DNA from: Planotetraspora thailandica
GTDB lineage: Bacteria; Actinomycetota; Actinomycetes; Streptosporangiales; Streptosporangiaceae
Assembly: GCF_016863335.1 (NCBI RefSeq)
Contig: NZ_BOOR01000043.1
Coordinates: 1-64,000 of the forward strand
DNA: 64,000 nt
Reading direction: 5' to 3'
Positions 41,023 to 47,693 of the stretch are shown here, in pieces (the first letter of the stretch is position 1; every line of letters begins with the position of its first letter). The position numbers were made by a program, and so were the translations under genes. A model generated the notes under the pieces. It ran no database searches. It saw nothing but the letters and a program-made list of their open reading frames with translations, and had not been told where the DNA came from.

Positions 41023-42009
41023 ATGACCATCGCACCGGAGCGGCCCCGCGCCGCGACGCATCCTCCGGTCACACGCGGCGATGCGCTCGACGCGCCACCA
41101 CCGGCGCCACCGTCGCGTACCCTTCCGCCGCCGAAGACTCCGCGTCCTCCCAGCGCGCCGCAGCCGCAGTGGCTCGGTCCCATGCAGAGCGGACTCGCCG
41201 CCCTGTCCGCCGTCCTGCTGGGGCTGGTCGTCAACCTGCTGCTGGTGAGCCCGCTCACCCACGAGGCGCGCCAGGACGCCGCGTACGACACGTTCCGCCT
41301 GCAGCTCGCCGAGGGCACCGCGCCGGTGTCCGAGATCGACGGCGACGGCCGGCTCCTCGCGTCAGGCTCGCCGGTCGCCCTCGTCGACATCCCGTCGATC
41401 GGCGTGCACGAGGTCGTCGTCGAGGGCACGACCTCCGGTGACCTCGTCCAGGGTCCGGGGCACCGCCGCGACACGGTCCTGCCTGGCCAGCAGGGGACTT
41501 CGGTGCTCATGGGGAGGGCGGGCGCCTACGGCGGGCCGTTCGGCGACATCGAGCAGCTCGCCCCGGGCGACACGTTCACCGTCACGACCGGGCAGGGCGA
41601 GCACACCTATCGGGTGCTGGGCGTGCGCTACGCCAAAGACCCGTCCCCGCCGCCTCCCAGCGCCAGCCAGTCCCGGCTCGTGCTCACCACCGCACGCGGA
41701 CCGGCCTTCATGCCCACGGGTGTGGCCCGCGTCGACGCCGAGCTGGTCAGCAAGGTCTACCCGGCCGGGCAGCGCGTCACGACGGCGCTGTCGAGAGGTC
41801 CCGCCGGCGAGCCGATGGCCGCCGACACCTCGACGCTCTGGGCCCTCGTCCTATGGCTGCAGGTGCTCGTGGCCCTCGCCCTCGGCGCCGTGTGGTCGTT
41901 CAACCGCTGGGGGCGGTGGCAGACCTGGGTCGTCTTCGTGCCCTCGGTAGCGGCCGTCGGGTTCCAGGTCGCCGACCAGGTGACCTGGCTCCTGCCCAAC
42001 ATGCTCTAG
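41023..42009 (+). CDS. Sortase-fold membrane protein lacking catalytic His and Cys
   Basis: 328 residues. A Pro-rich cytoplasmic N-terminus, a membrane helix (~60-80), a sortase-like ectodomain and two C-terminal helices. The domain follows class E/F sortases: VDIPSIGVHEVVVEGTTSGD, GPGHRRDTVLPGQQGTSVLM, YGGPFGDIEQLAPGDTF and RLVLTTARGPAF. In active sortases the first core motif reads GHR and the second TTC. Here they are GRA (Arg165 for His) and TTA (Ala224 for Cys), and the downstream catalytic Arg cannot be aligned with confidence. Transpeptidation is thus unlikely. A structural or sorting-signal-binding role in the surface complex is a guess from its place between a WxL partner and pstB. 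Confidence 0.82.
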   Translation: MTIAPERPRAATHPPVTRGDALDAPPPAPPSRTLPPPKTPRPPSAPQPQWLGPMQSGLAALSAVLLGLVVNLLLVSPLTHEARQDAAYDTFRLQLAEGTAPVSEIDGDGRLLASGSPVALVDIPSIGVHEVVVEGTTSGDLVQGPGHRRDTVLPGQQGTSVLMGRAGAYGGPFGDIEQLAPGDTFTVTTGQGEHTYRVLGVRYAKDPSPPPPSASQSRLVLTTARGPAFMPTGVARVDAELVSKVYPAGQRVTTALSRGPAGEPMAADTSTLWALVLWLQVLVALALGAVWSFNRWGRWQTWVVFVPSVAAVGFQVADQVTWLLPNML

Positions 42010-42052
42010 CCGTACGCCCCGAGTCGACGAGAACGAACGAGCGAGGAACCGC

Positions 42053-43012
42053 ATGACGAACAACACCGGCAGCGACGCCGAGGCCACCACGACGCTTCCG
42101 GCCACCGGAGCGGCACAAACCAGCGTGCTTCCCAGCGTCACCGACGCCGACGAGCTTCACGGGCGCCGCGACGGTCAGGACGCGGGCGAGTTCATACCGG
42201 GTTTCGGCGCGGCGGTCGCTCCGGCAAAGCAGGCGCCGCTGGCCGAACTCGAGGCGCGCGAGATCTCCGCGTGGTTCGGCGACCACCAGGTGCTCGACCG
42301 GGTGTCACTGACGATGCCGGCAGGCGTCATCACCTCCCTGATCGGCCCGTCCGGGTGCGGCAAGTCGACGTTCCTGCGCATCCTCAACCGCATGCACGAG
42401 ATGATCCCCTCCGCGTCGCTGGCCGGGGAGGTGCGCCTGGACGGGGTCGACATCTATGACCCGTCGCGCAAGCTGACCGAGGCCCGGCGTGCCATCGGCA
42501 TGGTGTTCCAGAAGCCCAACCCGTTTCCGGCGATGAGCATCTACGACAACGTCATCGCCGGGCTGCGGCTCACCGGCGCCCGCGCCGACCGGGGCACCAA
42601 GGACGCCATCGTCGAGAGCTGCCTGACGAAGTCGGGGCTGTGGAAGGAGGTCCGCGACCGGCTGCGGGCACCCGGCGGCGGGCTGTCCGGCGGTCAGCAG
42701 CAGCGGCTGTGCATCGCCCGGTCGCTGGCCATCACGCCCCGCGTGCTGCTCATGGACGAGCCGTGCTCCGCGCTCGACCCGACGTCGACCAGGGTCATCG
42801 AGGAGACGATGGTCGAGCTGGCCCAGGAGGTGACGATCGTCATCGTCACCCACAACATGCAGCAGGCCTCCCGCGTGTCCACCCAGTGCGCCTTCTTCCT
42901 CGCGTCGCAGGGGACCCCCGGTGTGATCGTCGAGTACGGAGACACCGAGGCGATGTTCGGCGACCCGCAGGACCCGCGCACCGCCGACTACGTGAACGGC
43001 CGGTTCGGGTGA
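42053..43012 (+). CDS. pstB: Phosphate ABC transporter ATP-binding protein PstB
   Basis: 319 residues. The ATPase core (~63-319) is intact PstB: GPSGCGKSTFLRILNRMHE (Walker A), Q-loop VFQKPNPFPAMSIYDNV, signature LSGGQQQRLCIARSL, Walker B VLLMDEPCSALDP, H-loop VTHNMQQA and the C-terminal DPRTADYVNGRFG. A ~60-residue non-conserved N-terminal extension is unusual for PstB. It energises PstC/PstA, whose genes are 15 kb upstream; no other pst ATPase gene is in the window. It shares a PHO-box-controlled unit with two surface-protein genes, tying phosphate import to them. Confidence 0.95.
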   Translation: MTNNTGSDAEATTTLPATGAAQTSVLPSVTDADELHGRRDGQDAGEFIPGFGAAVAPAKQAPLAELEAREISAWFGDHQVLDRVSLTMPAGVITSLIGPSGCGKSTFLRILNRMHEMIPSASLAGEVRLDGVDIYDPSRKLTEARRAIGMVFQKPNPFPAMSIYDNVIAGLRLTGARADRGTKDAIVESCLTKSGLWKEVRDRLRAPGGGLSGGQQQRLCIARSLAITPRVLLMDEPCSALDPTSTRVIEETMVELAQEVTIVIVTHNMQQASRVSTQCAFFLASQGTPGVIVEYGDTEAMFGDPQDPRTADYVNGRFG

Positions 43013-43106
43013 CGGCATCAAGTCGTTCGCTCTCTGAGATCACTTCGTGAGTTCCGGCGGCCAGTGTCTGCTCTGCCCGGACGTGGATCGACCATGAGGA
43101 TCACGC

Positions 43107-43478
43107 ATGAACCAAACCGTTCCGCACGACAGACCCGAACAGCTGCAGCAGGTCCAGAGCGGTCTCATGCAGGGTGAGCAGATCCTCGCCGTCTACGACG
43201 CCATCGGCGCGGGGACCGGTTTCCTGGGGCTCACCGACCGCCGGGTGGTGATCCAGGACAAGTCGTTCGTGGGCAAGAAGGTGGCGATCACGAGCATCCC
43301 CTACTCGAAGATCACCAGTGTCAGCGTGGTCAGCAACAAATCCTGGGCCGGGTCCTTCTTCTCGTCCGGGTCGATCGCGATCAACGTCGGCACGCACGTT
43401 TACGAGGTGGACTTCCGGGGGGAGCAGAAGAGCCACCACGTGCACAACGTCATCCTTCATTACATCGCCAGGCCGTGA
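43107..43478 (+). CDS. Bacterial PH-domain protein
   Basis: 123 residues, a single bacterial pleckstrin-homology-like domain: GLMQGEQILAVYDAIGAGTG, FLGLTDRRVVIQDKSFVGKK, IPYSKITSVSVVSNKSWAGS and VYEVDFRGEQKSHHVHNVIL. Such small soluble PH proteins form oligomeric rings; their function is largely unknown. It has its own short upstream gap (94 bases) behind pstB without a PHO box, so it probably marks the return to the conserved chromosome. Confidence 0.8.
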   Translation: MNQTVPHDRPEQLQQVQSGLMQGEQILAVYDAIGAGTGFLGLTDRRVVIQDKSFVGKKVAITSIPYSKITSVSVVSNKSWAGSFFSSGSIAINVGTHVYEVDFRGEQKSHHVHNVILHYIARP

Positions 43479-43639
43479 TCTCGTTCTGACTCGTGGCCGG
43501 CCGCGCGGTCGCCGACGGGGGCAGGGCGGATCGTCCTGTTCCGTGGGAGCGTCCGGCGGGCCGATCTCCGGAGGATCCGGCAGAGCGGACATACCGGATA
43601 CCTTTGAGGCCCACCGGCGTCCTTCAGGAGTGTGACAGC

Positions 43640-44218
43640 GTGTTCATCTGCGTGTACTGCGCATCGAGCCAGAGGATCGACCCCAAATACGTGGACCTGG
43701 CCAAGGAGGTCGGCACCGAGCTGGCCCGGCGCGGTCACGCACTGGTCAGCGGCGGCGCGATCGTCTCCTGCATGGGCGCGGTCGCCAAGGCCGTCAGGGA
43801 CGGCGGCGGGCACACCGTCGGGGTCATCCCGCAGGTGCTGGTCGACATCGAGGTCGCCGACACCGACTCGGGCGAGCTGATCGTCACCGGCGACATGCGC
43901 GAGCGCAAGGGCATCATGGACGCCCGCTCCGACGCCTTCCTCGTTCTTCCCGGCGGCATCGGGACGCTGGAGGAGCTCTTCGAGATCTGGACCTCGCGCG
44001 TGCTCGGCATCCACGAGCGGCCACTCGTCGTGCTCGACCCCTGGGGCCTGTACACGCCGCTTCGCGCCCTGGTCGAGGGCATGTACGACCAGGGTTTCAC
44101 CCGGCCCGGCGTCTTCGACGCGATCTCCTGGACGACCACCGTGGAGGAGGCGTTCGACCTTCTGGAACGGCCCGTCCCCCAGCTCAGCCCGTCCGCCGAG
44201 GAGCTCGGCGAGTCCTGA
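43640..44218 (+). CDS. LOG-family protein (TIGR00730), short form
   Basis: 192 residues from GTG at 43640, with AGGAG nine bases upstream; an open frame further upstream lacks conserved sequence. The opening VFICVYCASSQRIDPKYVDL is the classical LOG N-terminus. MRERKGIMDARSDAFLVLPG and GGIGTLEELFEIWTSRVLGI carry the active-site Arg and PGGxGTxxE motif. The predicted reaction is hydrolysis of N6-modified AMP to base and ribose 5-phosphate, or a related nucleotide salvage. It is paralogous to the long form at 15752. The 27-kb separation of the two coincides with the accessory block between them. Confidence 0.92.
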   Translation: MFICVYCASSQRIDPKYVDLAKEVGTELARRGHALVSGGAIVSCMGAVAKAVRDGGGHTVGVIPQVLVDIEVADTDSGELIVTGDMRERKGIMDARSDAFLVLPGGIGTLEELFEIWTSRVLGIHERPLVVLDPWGLYTPLRALVEGMYDQGFTRPGVFDAISWTTTVEEAFDLLERPVPQLSPSAEELGES

Positions 44219-44222
44219 CGCC

Positions 44223-44456
44223 TCCTGGACTGAGGATCGCCCGGAGCGAGGGACGGGCGACGACGTGACGAGGGAAGGGGCGCCTCAGGGGCGCCCCGAG
44301 CGCGCCTCGCTGGAGGCGAGGCCAGTGTCGTGTGAGGGGCGCGGCGTCTCCTGGACTGAGGATCGCCCGGAGCGAGGGACGAGCGAGGACGTGACGAGGG
44401 AAGGGGGCGCCTCAGGGGCGCCCCGAGCCCGCCTCGCCGGAGGCGAGGCCAGTGTC
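44223..44456. repeat. Two ~107-bp direct repeats with stem-loops
   Basis: Copy 1 (44223-44329) and copy 2 (44349-44456) both run from tcctggactgaggatcgccc to gaggcgaggccagtgtc with few differences. Each holds two hairpins: GGGGCGCC/GGCGCCCC, and GCCTCGC/GCGAGGC. They fill the 240-base gap between convergent genes (LOG and the DHPS-tail-like gene). A duplicated bidirectional terminator is the simplest reading; a small mobile repeat is possible. Confidence 0.75.
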
Positions 44457-44460
44457 ACAG

Positions 44461-44724
44461 TCATCCCAAGCCGCGCCGGGTGAGGGCCGGGGGCCTGCGG
44501 CCGAGCAGCACCTCGGTCATGTCCAGTGCCTGCCGTACGTCGTGGGTGGTGCGGAAGACCGTCGCCCCCGCCCAGGCGTAGGCGGCCGCGGCGGCGATCG
44601 CCTCCGTCTCGTCGCCGGGCAGGGTCACCATGACCGTACGGCCGGCCGCGGCGAGCTCGGAGGCCTCCGGCAGCGAGCGCGCCTCCGCCCATTCCGGGTC
44701 GATCTCGACATCCGGGCGGATCAT
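44461..44724 (-). CDS. Small protein resembling the C-terminal end of dihydropteroate synthase
   Basis: About 87 residues from ATG at 44724, chosen for GGAAGG at good spacing; ATGs at 44733 and 44742 are alternatives. The sequence (AAAAAYAWAGATVFRTTHDV then RQALDMTEVLLGRRPPA) resembles the last strand and helix of the DHPS TIM barrel, where the Arg and His contact the pterin pyrophosphate. The catalytic barrel is absent, so it cannot be a DHPS by itself. It is in the folP-like position between LOG and DivIVA genes known from related actinomycetes. It may be a conserved stand-alone fragment; function unknown. Confidence 0.55.
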   Translation of the reverse strand: MIRPDVEIDPEWAEARSLPEASELAAAGRTVMVTLPGDETEAIAAAAAYAWAGATVFRTTHDVRQALDMTEVLLGRRPPALTRRGLG

Positions 44725-44777
44725 TATGGTCATGCCTTCCATGCTCGCACGCTTGCGACTTGTGGCACGATTCGTAT

Positions 44778-45182
44778 GTGCTGGTCGTACTCGTCATAGC
44801 CGGGGTCGCCGTCATCGCCTGCACGGCGATGGTCTCGCTCGGTTACGGCGGTGAAATGGCCGAGTTCTCCGCCGATGTGCCGCCCACGGAGATGCCCGCT
44901 GCGGGGCATCTGACTGCCACGGACATCATGACGCTCCGCCTCCCGCTGAGCCTCGTCGGTTACCACACGGACGTCGTCGATCAGGCGCTGCACCGCATGT
45001 CGGTGGCGTTGGGGGAGCGGGACACCCGGATCGCGGTTCTGGAGCAGCGGGTCGCCGAGCTGATGGCCGGCAGGCTGCAGGCGCGGCAGGAGACCCACAC
45101 GGCTCCGGCCGAGATCCCGAGCGCGAGCGCGGCGGCGGGCGACAGAGCGGGTGACAGAGCGGACGCGGAAGAGACATGGTGA
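44778..45182 (+). CDS. DivIVA-domain membrane protein
   Basis: About 134 residues from GTG at 44778 (a TTG at 44760 is possible). An N-terminal membrane helix (VLVVLVIAGVAVIACTAMVS) is followed by TATDIMTLRLPLSLVGYHTD then VVDQALHRMSVALGERD, a DivIVA-type segment, and a coiled-coil stretch (RIAVLEQRVAELMAG). DivIVA-domain proteins mark curved membrane and guide wall growth. The C-terminal tail is low-complexity. It overlaps the start of tag by seven bases and is divergent from the DHPS-tail-like gene. Confidence 0.75.
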   Translation: MLVVLVIAGVAVIACTAMVSLGYGGEMAEFSADVPPTEMPAAGHLTATDIMTLRLPLSLVGYHTDVVDQALHRMSVALGERDTRIAVLEQRVAELMAGRLQARQETHTAPAEIPSASAAAGDRAGDRADAEETW

Positions 45183-45751
45183 TCCGGTGCGCCTGGGCCA
45201 CGTCGGCCGAGGACTACATCGCCTACCACGACGAGGAGTGGGGCCGGCCGGTCCGCGGCGACGACGGCGTCTACGAGCGGGTCACGCTGGAGGCGTTCCA
45301 GTCGGGCCTGTCGTGGCTGACGATCCTGCGCAAGCGGGAGAACTTCCGCAAGGCCTTCGCCGAGTTCTCCATTCCGAAGGTGGCCGCGTTCGGCGACTCC
45401 GACGTGGAACGGCTGCTGAACGACGCCGGCATCATCCGCAACGGGGCCAAGATCGAGGCGGCGATCGCGAACGCCCGGGCAGCGCTCGACCTGCCGGGCG
45501 GGCTGTCGGAGCTGGTGTGGAGGCATGCCGACTGGTCGGCGCCCGCGCCGTCGGGCCCGGGCGACATCCTCGCGGTGACGCCGGGGTCGAAGGCCCTGGC
45601 CAAGGAGCTCAAGAAGCACGGCTTCCGTTTCGTCGGCCCGACGACGGCCTACGCGCTGATGCAGGCCATCGGCCTGGTCAACGACCATCTGACCGGCTGC
45701 TGGGTGCGCGAGACCGTCAACGGCCTTCGAAACTCGGCTTCTCGCGGTTGA
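45176..45751 (+). CDS. tag: DNA-3-methyladenine glycosylase I
   Basis: 191 residues, the usual length. It removes 3-methyladenine from alkylated DNA as the first step of base-excision repair. The zinc ligands are visible: Cys and His in RCAWATSAEDYIAYHDEEWG at the N-terminus, and the HxxxC pair in NDHLTGCW near the C-terminus. LEAFQSGLSWLTILRKRENF is the conserved substrate-binding segment. It overlaps the upstream DivIVA-type gene, so they are cotranscribed. Its 3' end overlaps the convergent enoyl-CoA hydratase gene by 35 bases. Confidence 0.95.
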   Translation: MVIRCAWATSAEDYIAYHDEEWGRPVRGDDGVYERVTLEAFQSGLSWLTILRKRENFRKAFAEFSIPKVAAFGDSDVERLLNDAGIIRNGAKIEAAIANARAALDLPGGLSELVWRHADWSAPAPSGPGDILAVTPGSKALAKELKKHGFRFVGPTTAYALMQAIGLVNDHLTGCWVRETVNGLRNSASRG

Positions 45752-46496
45752 GGAACGCCTTGGTCGCCGCCGCGTGGTCGGCGGTGGCCGCGCACGCGTC
45801 CTGGAGGTCGGCTTCCAGTTCGAGCGTGTCGGAGAGCGTGTTGGCGGCGGCGAAGTCCAGGGCCCGCCGGGTGGCCGCGTAGGCCCGGGTGGGGCCCTGT
45901 GCGAGCCGGCGCGCCAGTTCGAGGGCGGCGGCGGGCATGTCGGCGTCCGGCACGACCCGGGTGACAAGGCCGATCTCCAGCGCCCGTGCGGCGTCGACGG
46001 TGTCGCCGAGCAGCAGCAGTTCCCTGGCCCTGGCCGGCCCGGCGAGGCGCTGCAGCGTCCAGGACGCGCCGGAGTCGGGCGCCAGCCCGATGCCCGCGAA
46101 GGCCATGGCGAACTTCGCCTTGTCGGAGGCGATCCTGAAGTCGCACGCGAAGGCGAGGGAGGCGCCCGCCCCCGCGGCCACGCCGTTCACCCCGGCGACC
46201 ACCGGCTTGTCCATCGAGGTGATCGTGCGCACGATCGGGTTGTAGTGCCCGCGCACGGTGCCCGCCAGGCCGAGCCCGCGCTCCAGGTTGCCGGCGTGCT
46301 CGCGCAGGTCCTGCCCCGCGCAGAAGGCCCTTCCTGCCCCGGTGAGCAGCACGGCGCGGACCGCGTCGTCGGCGGCCGCCTCCCGCAACGTCGCGAGCAG
46401 GCTGTCCTTCATCGCCGCGGTCAGCGAGTTCATCGCGTCCGGGCGGTTGAGGGTGATCGTGGCGACGGCCTCGTCGACGTCGTAGTCCACGCTCAT
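45717..46496 (-). CDS. Enoyl-CoA hydratase/isomerase (PaaG-like)
   Basis: 259 residues from ATG at 46496, with GGGAGA eight bases upstream. It is a crotonase-fold protein: ITLNRPDAMNSLTAAM, the oxyanion-hole segments GAGRAFCAGQDL and NGVAAGAGASLAFACDFRIA, and FAGIGLAPDSGASW. The Asp in LAPDSGAS is the position of the catalytic acid in PaaG-type isomerases, which act on ring-epoxide phenylacetyl-CoA. Immediately upstream and nearly overlapping is a PaaX-family regulator, which supports a role in phenylacetate or aromatic acyl-CoA degradation, though no other paa gene is in the window. Confidence 0.88.
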   Translation of the reverse strand: MSVDYDVDEAVATITLNRPDAMNSLTAAMKDSLLATLREAAADDAVRAVLLTGAGRAFCAGQDLREHAGNLERGLGLAGTVRGHYNPIVRTITSMDKPVVAGVNGVAAGAGASLAFACDFRIASDKAKFAMAFAGIGLAPDSGASWTLQRLAGPARARELLLLGDTVDAARALEIGLVTRVVPDADMPAAALELARRLAQGPTRAYAATRRALDFAAANTLSDTLELEADLQDACAATADHAAATKAFLNREKPSFEGR

Positions 46497-46497
46497 C

Positions 46498-47271
46498 TCA
46501 CGGTCTCCCATCCAGGTTGCGGTCGACGAAGGCCGCCGCCCTGGGGAGCAGACGGGCGGCCTCCTGATCGAAGTACACGCGTGCCTTCTCTCCCGGCCAT
46601 CCCGGCGGCAGCAGGGCCGCGGGCAGGCACGGGTCGCGGAACAGGAAGTTGCGCCAGCCGTGCACCAGCTTGCTGCGCACCGCGAAGACCAGGTGGTCGG
46701 GTGCGTCGCCGGGCAGGGTCCCCACGAGGTCGACCGCGCCGGCCAGCCAATCCTCGTACGCGGCGGCGAGGCCGTCCAGGTCCCACGCCTGGGCGACGAG
46801 GTCACGCGGGTCGCCTTCCAAGGTGGCGTCGAACCGGTGGGCGGGCAGGTCCAGCGTGTCCAGCTCCGGTGACGACCAGGGCCCGATCCATGTGGTTTCG
46901 GTCAACGGAGCGTAACCGAGGAACGTGAGATCGGCCCGCAGGCGCTCCCGCCTGGCCCTGTCCCTGACCGGTTCGAGCACCAGCATGTGCCAGCGCCCCC
47001 GCCAGACGGCCGTTCCCATGCGGTAGACCCGGGCGGCGGTCTCGTCGAGACGGCGCTCGCACTTGGGGGTGGCCGAATACCCCGGCCCCTGGGAGAGCCG
47101 CACCGGGGCGAGCCAGCCCTGGCGGACCATGCGGGATATCGCGGTCCGTACGGCGGGTGCGGCGATGTCGAGGGGGGCCATCAGCCGTACGAGGGCGGCC
47201 ACCGATGCACTTCCGCCCCGGGTGCGGAGGTGGTCCCCGTAAAGGTCGAACAGTGCGGCGCGGGCGTTCAT
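46498..47271 (-). CDS. PaaX-family transcriptional regulator
   Basis: 257 residues. The N-terminal PaaX winged helix reads SARAALFDLYGDHLRT-like with ALVRLMAPLDIAAPAVRTAI and SRMVRQGWLAPVRLSQGPGY. The middle and C-terminal regions show the PaaX dimer/ligand domain (RDRARRERLRADLTFLGYAP, HGWRNFLFRDPCLPAALLPP). PaaX represses phenylacetate catabolism and is released by phenylacetyl-CoA. It ends one base before the enoyl-CoA hydratase start, so the pair is one operon. The 180-base gap to the divergent DUF3117 gene holds both promoters; a GATAAT at 47375-47380 could be the -10 for the plus strand. Confidence 0.9.
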   Translation of the reverse strand: MNARAALFDLYGDHLRTRGGSASVAALVRLMAPLDIAAPAVRTAISRMVRQGWLAPVRLSQGPGYSATPKCERRLDETAARVYRMGTAVWRGRWHMLVLEPVRDRARRERLRADLTFLGYAPLTETTWIGPWSSPELDTLDLPAHRFDATLEGDPRDLVAQAWDLDGLAAAYEDWLAGAVDLVGTLPGDAPDHLVFAVRSKLVHGWRNFLFRDPCLPAALLPPGWPGEKARVYFDQEAARLLPRAAAFVDRNLDGRP

Positions 47272-47451
47272 CCCTCTCAGTGTGGGCCCGGGGATCGCTC
47301 TCCCACAATGTGCCCGAGCCCTTATTGATCGACTGAACGGAGCCGGGCCGTTACCTTTTTGAGCTCGGAGACGGGATAATAGAACATCACAGAAACGTGA
47401 ATGCGCCGGTCACCCTTTGGGGCGGCCGACAACGCGGGAAGGGATACACGC

Positions 47452-47619
47452 ATGGCGGCGATGAAGCCACGGACCGGCGACGGTCCGCTGGAGGTCACCA
47501 AGGAAGGACGGGGCATCGTCATGCGGGTCCCCCTCGAGGGTGGCGGTCGACTCGTCGTCGAGCTCTCGGCGGACGAAGCCGGCGCCCTTGGCGATGCGCT
47601 CAAGACAGTGGTCGGCTGA
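47452..47619 (+). CDS. DUF3117 protein
   Basis: 55 residues. The whole protein (MKPRTGDGPLEVTKEGRGIV, MRVPLEGGGRLVVELSADEA) matches DUF3117, a short and highly conserved actinobacterial family of unknown function, probably a small beta-hairpin protein. ATG at 47452 is the only sensible start. It is followed by a hairpin and then pepA. Confidence 0.92.
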   Translation: MAAMKPRTGDGPLEVTKEGRGIVMRVPLEGGGRLVVELSADEAGALGDALKTVVG

Positions 47620-47642
47620 GTCACCCGACCTGAAGACTTTTT

Positions 47643-47676
47643 CGGCCCTGGTGGCGGGATGCCCGCACCGGGGCCG
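47643..47676 (+). terminator. Hairpin between the DUF3117 gene and pepA
   Basis: CGGCCCTGGTGGCGGG pairs imperfectly with CCCGCACCGGGGCCG around AT-G. It is 23 bases after the DUF3117 stop and 17 before the pepA start. It has no U-tract after it, so it may be a terminator or an attenuator for pepA. Confidence 0.45.
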
Positions 47677-47693
47677 CCCTATTGGAGGTGTTT

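Noticed and set aside
42092-42106. LPATG near the PstB N-terminus resembles a sortase sorting signal.
   Set aside because: PstB has no signal peptide, hydrophobic stretch or charged tail after the motif and works in the cytoplasm, so the match is most likely chance.
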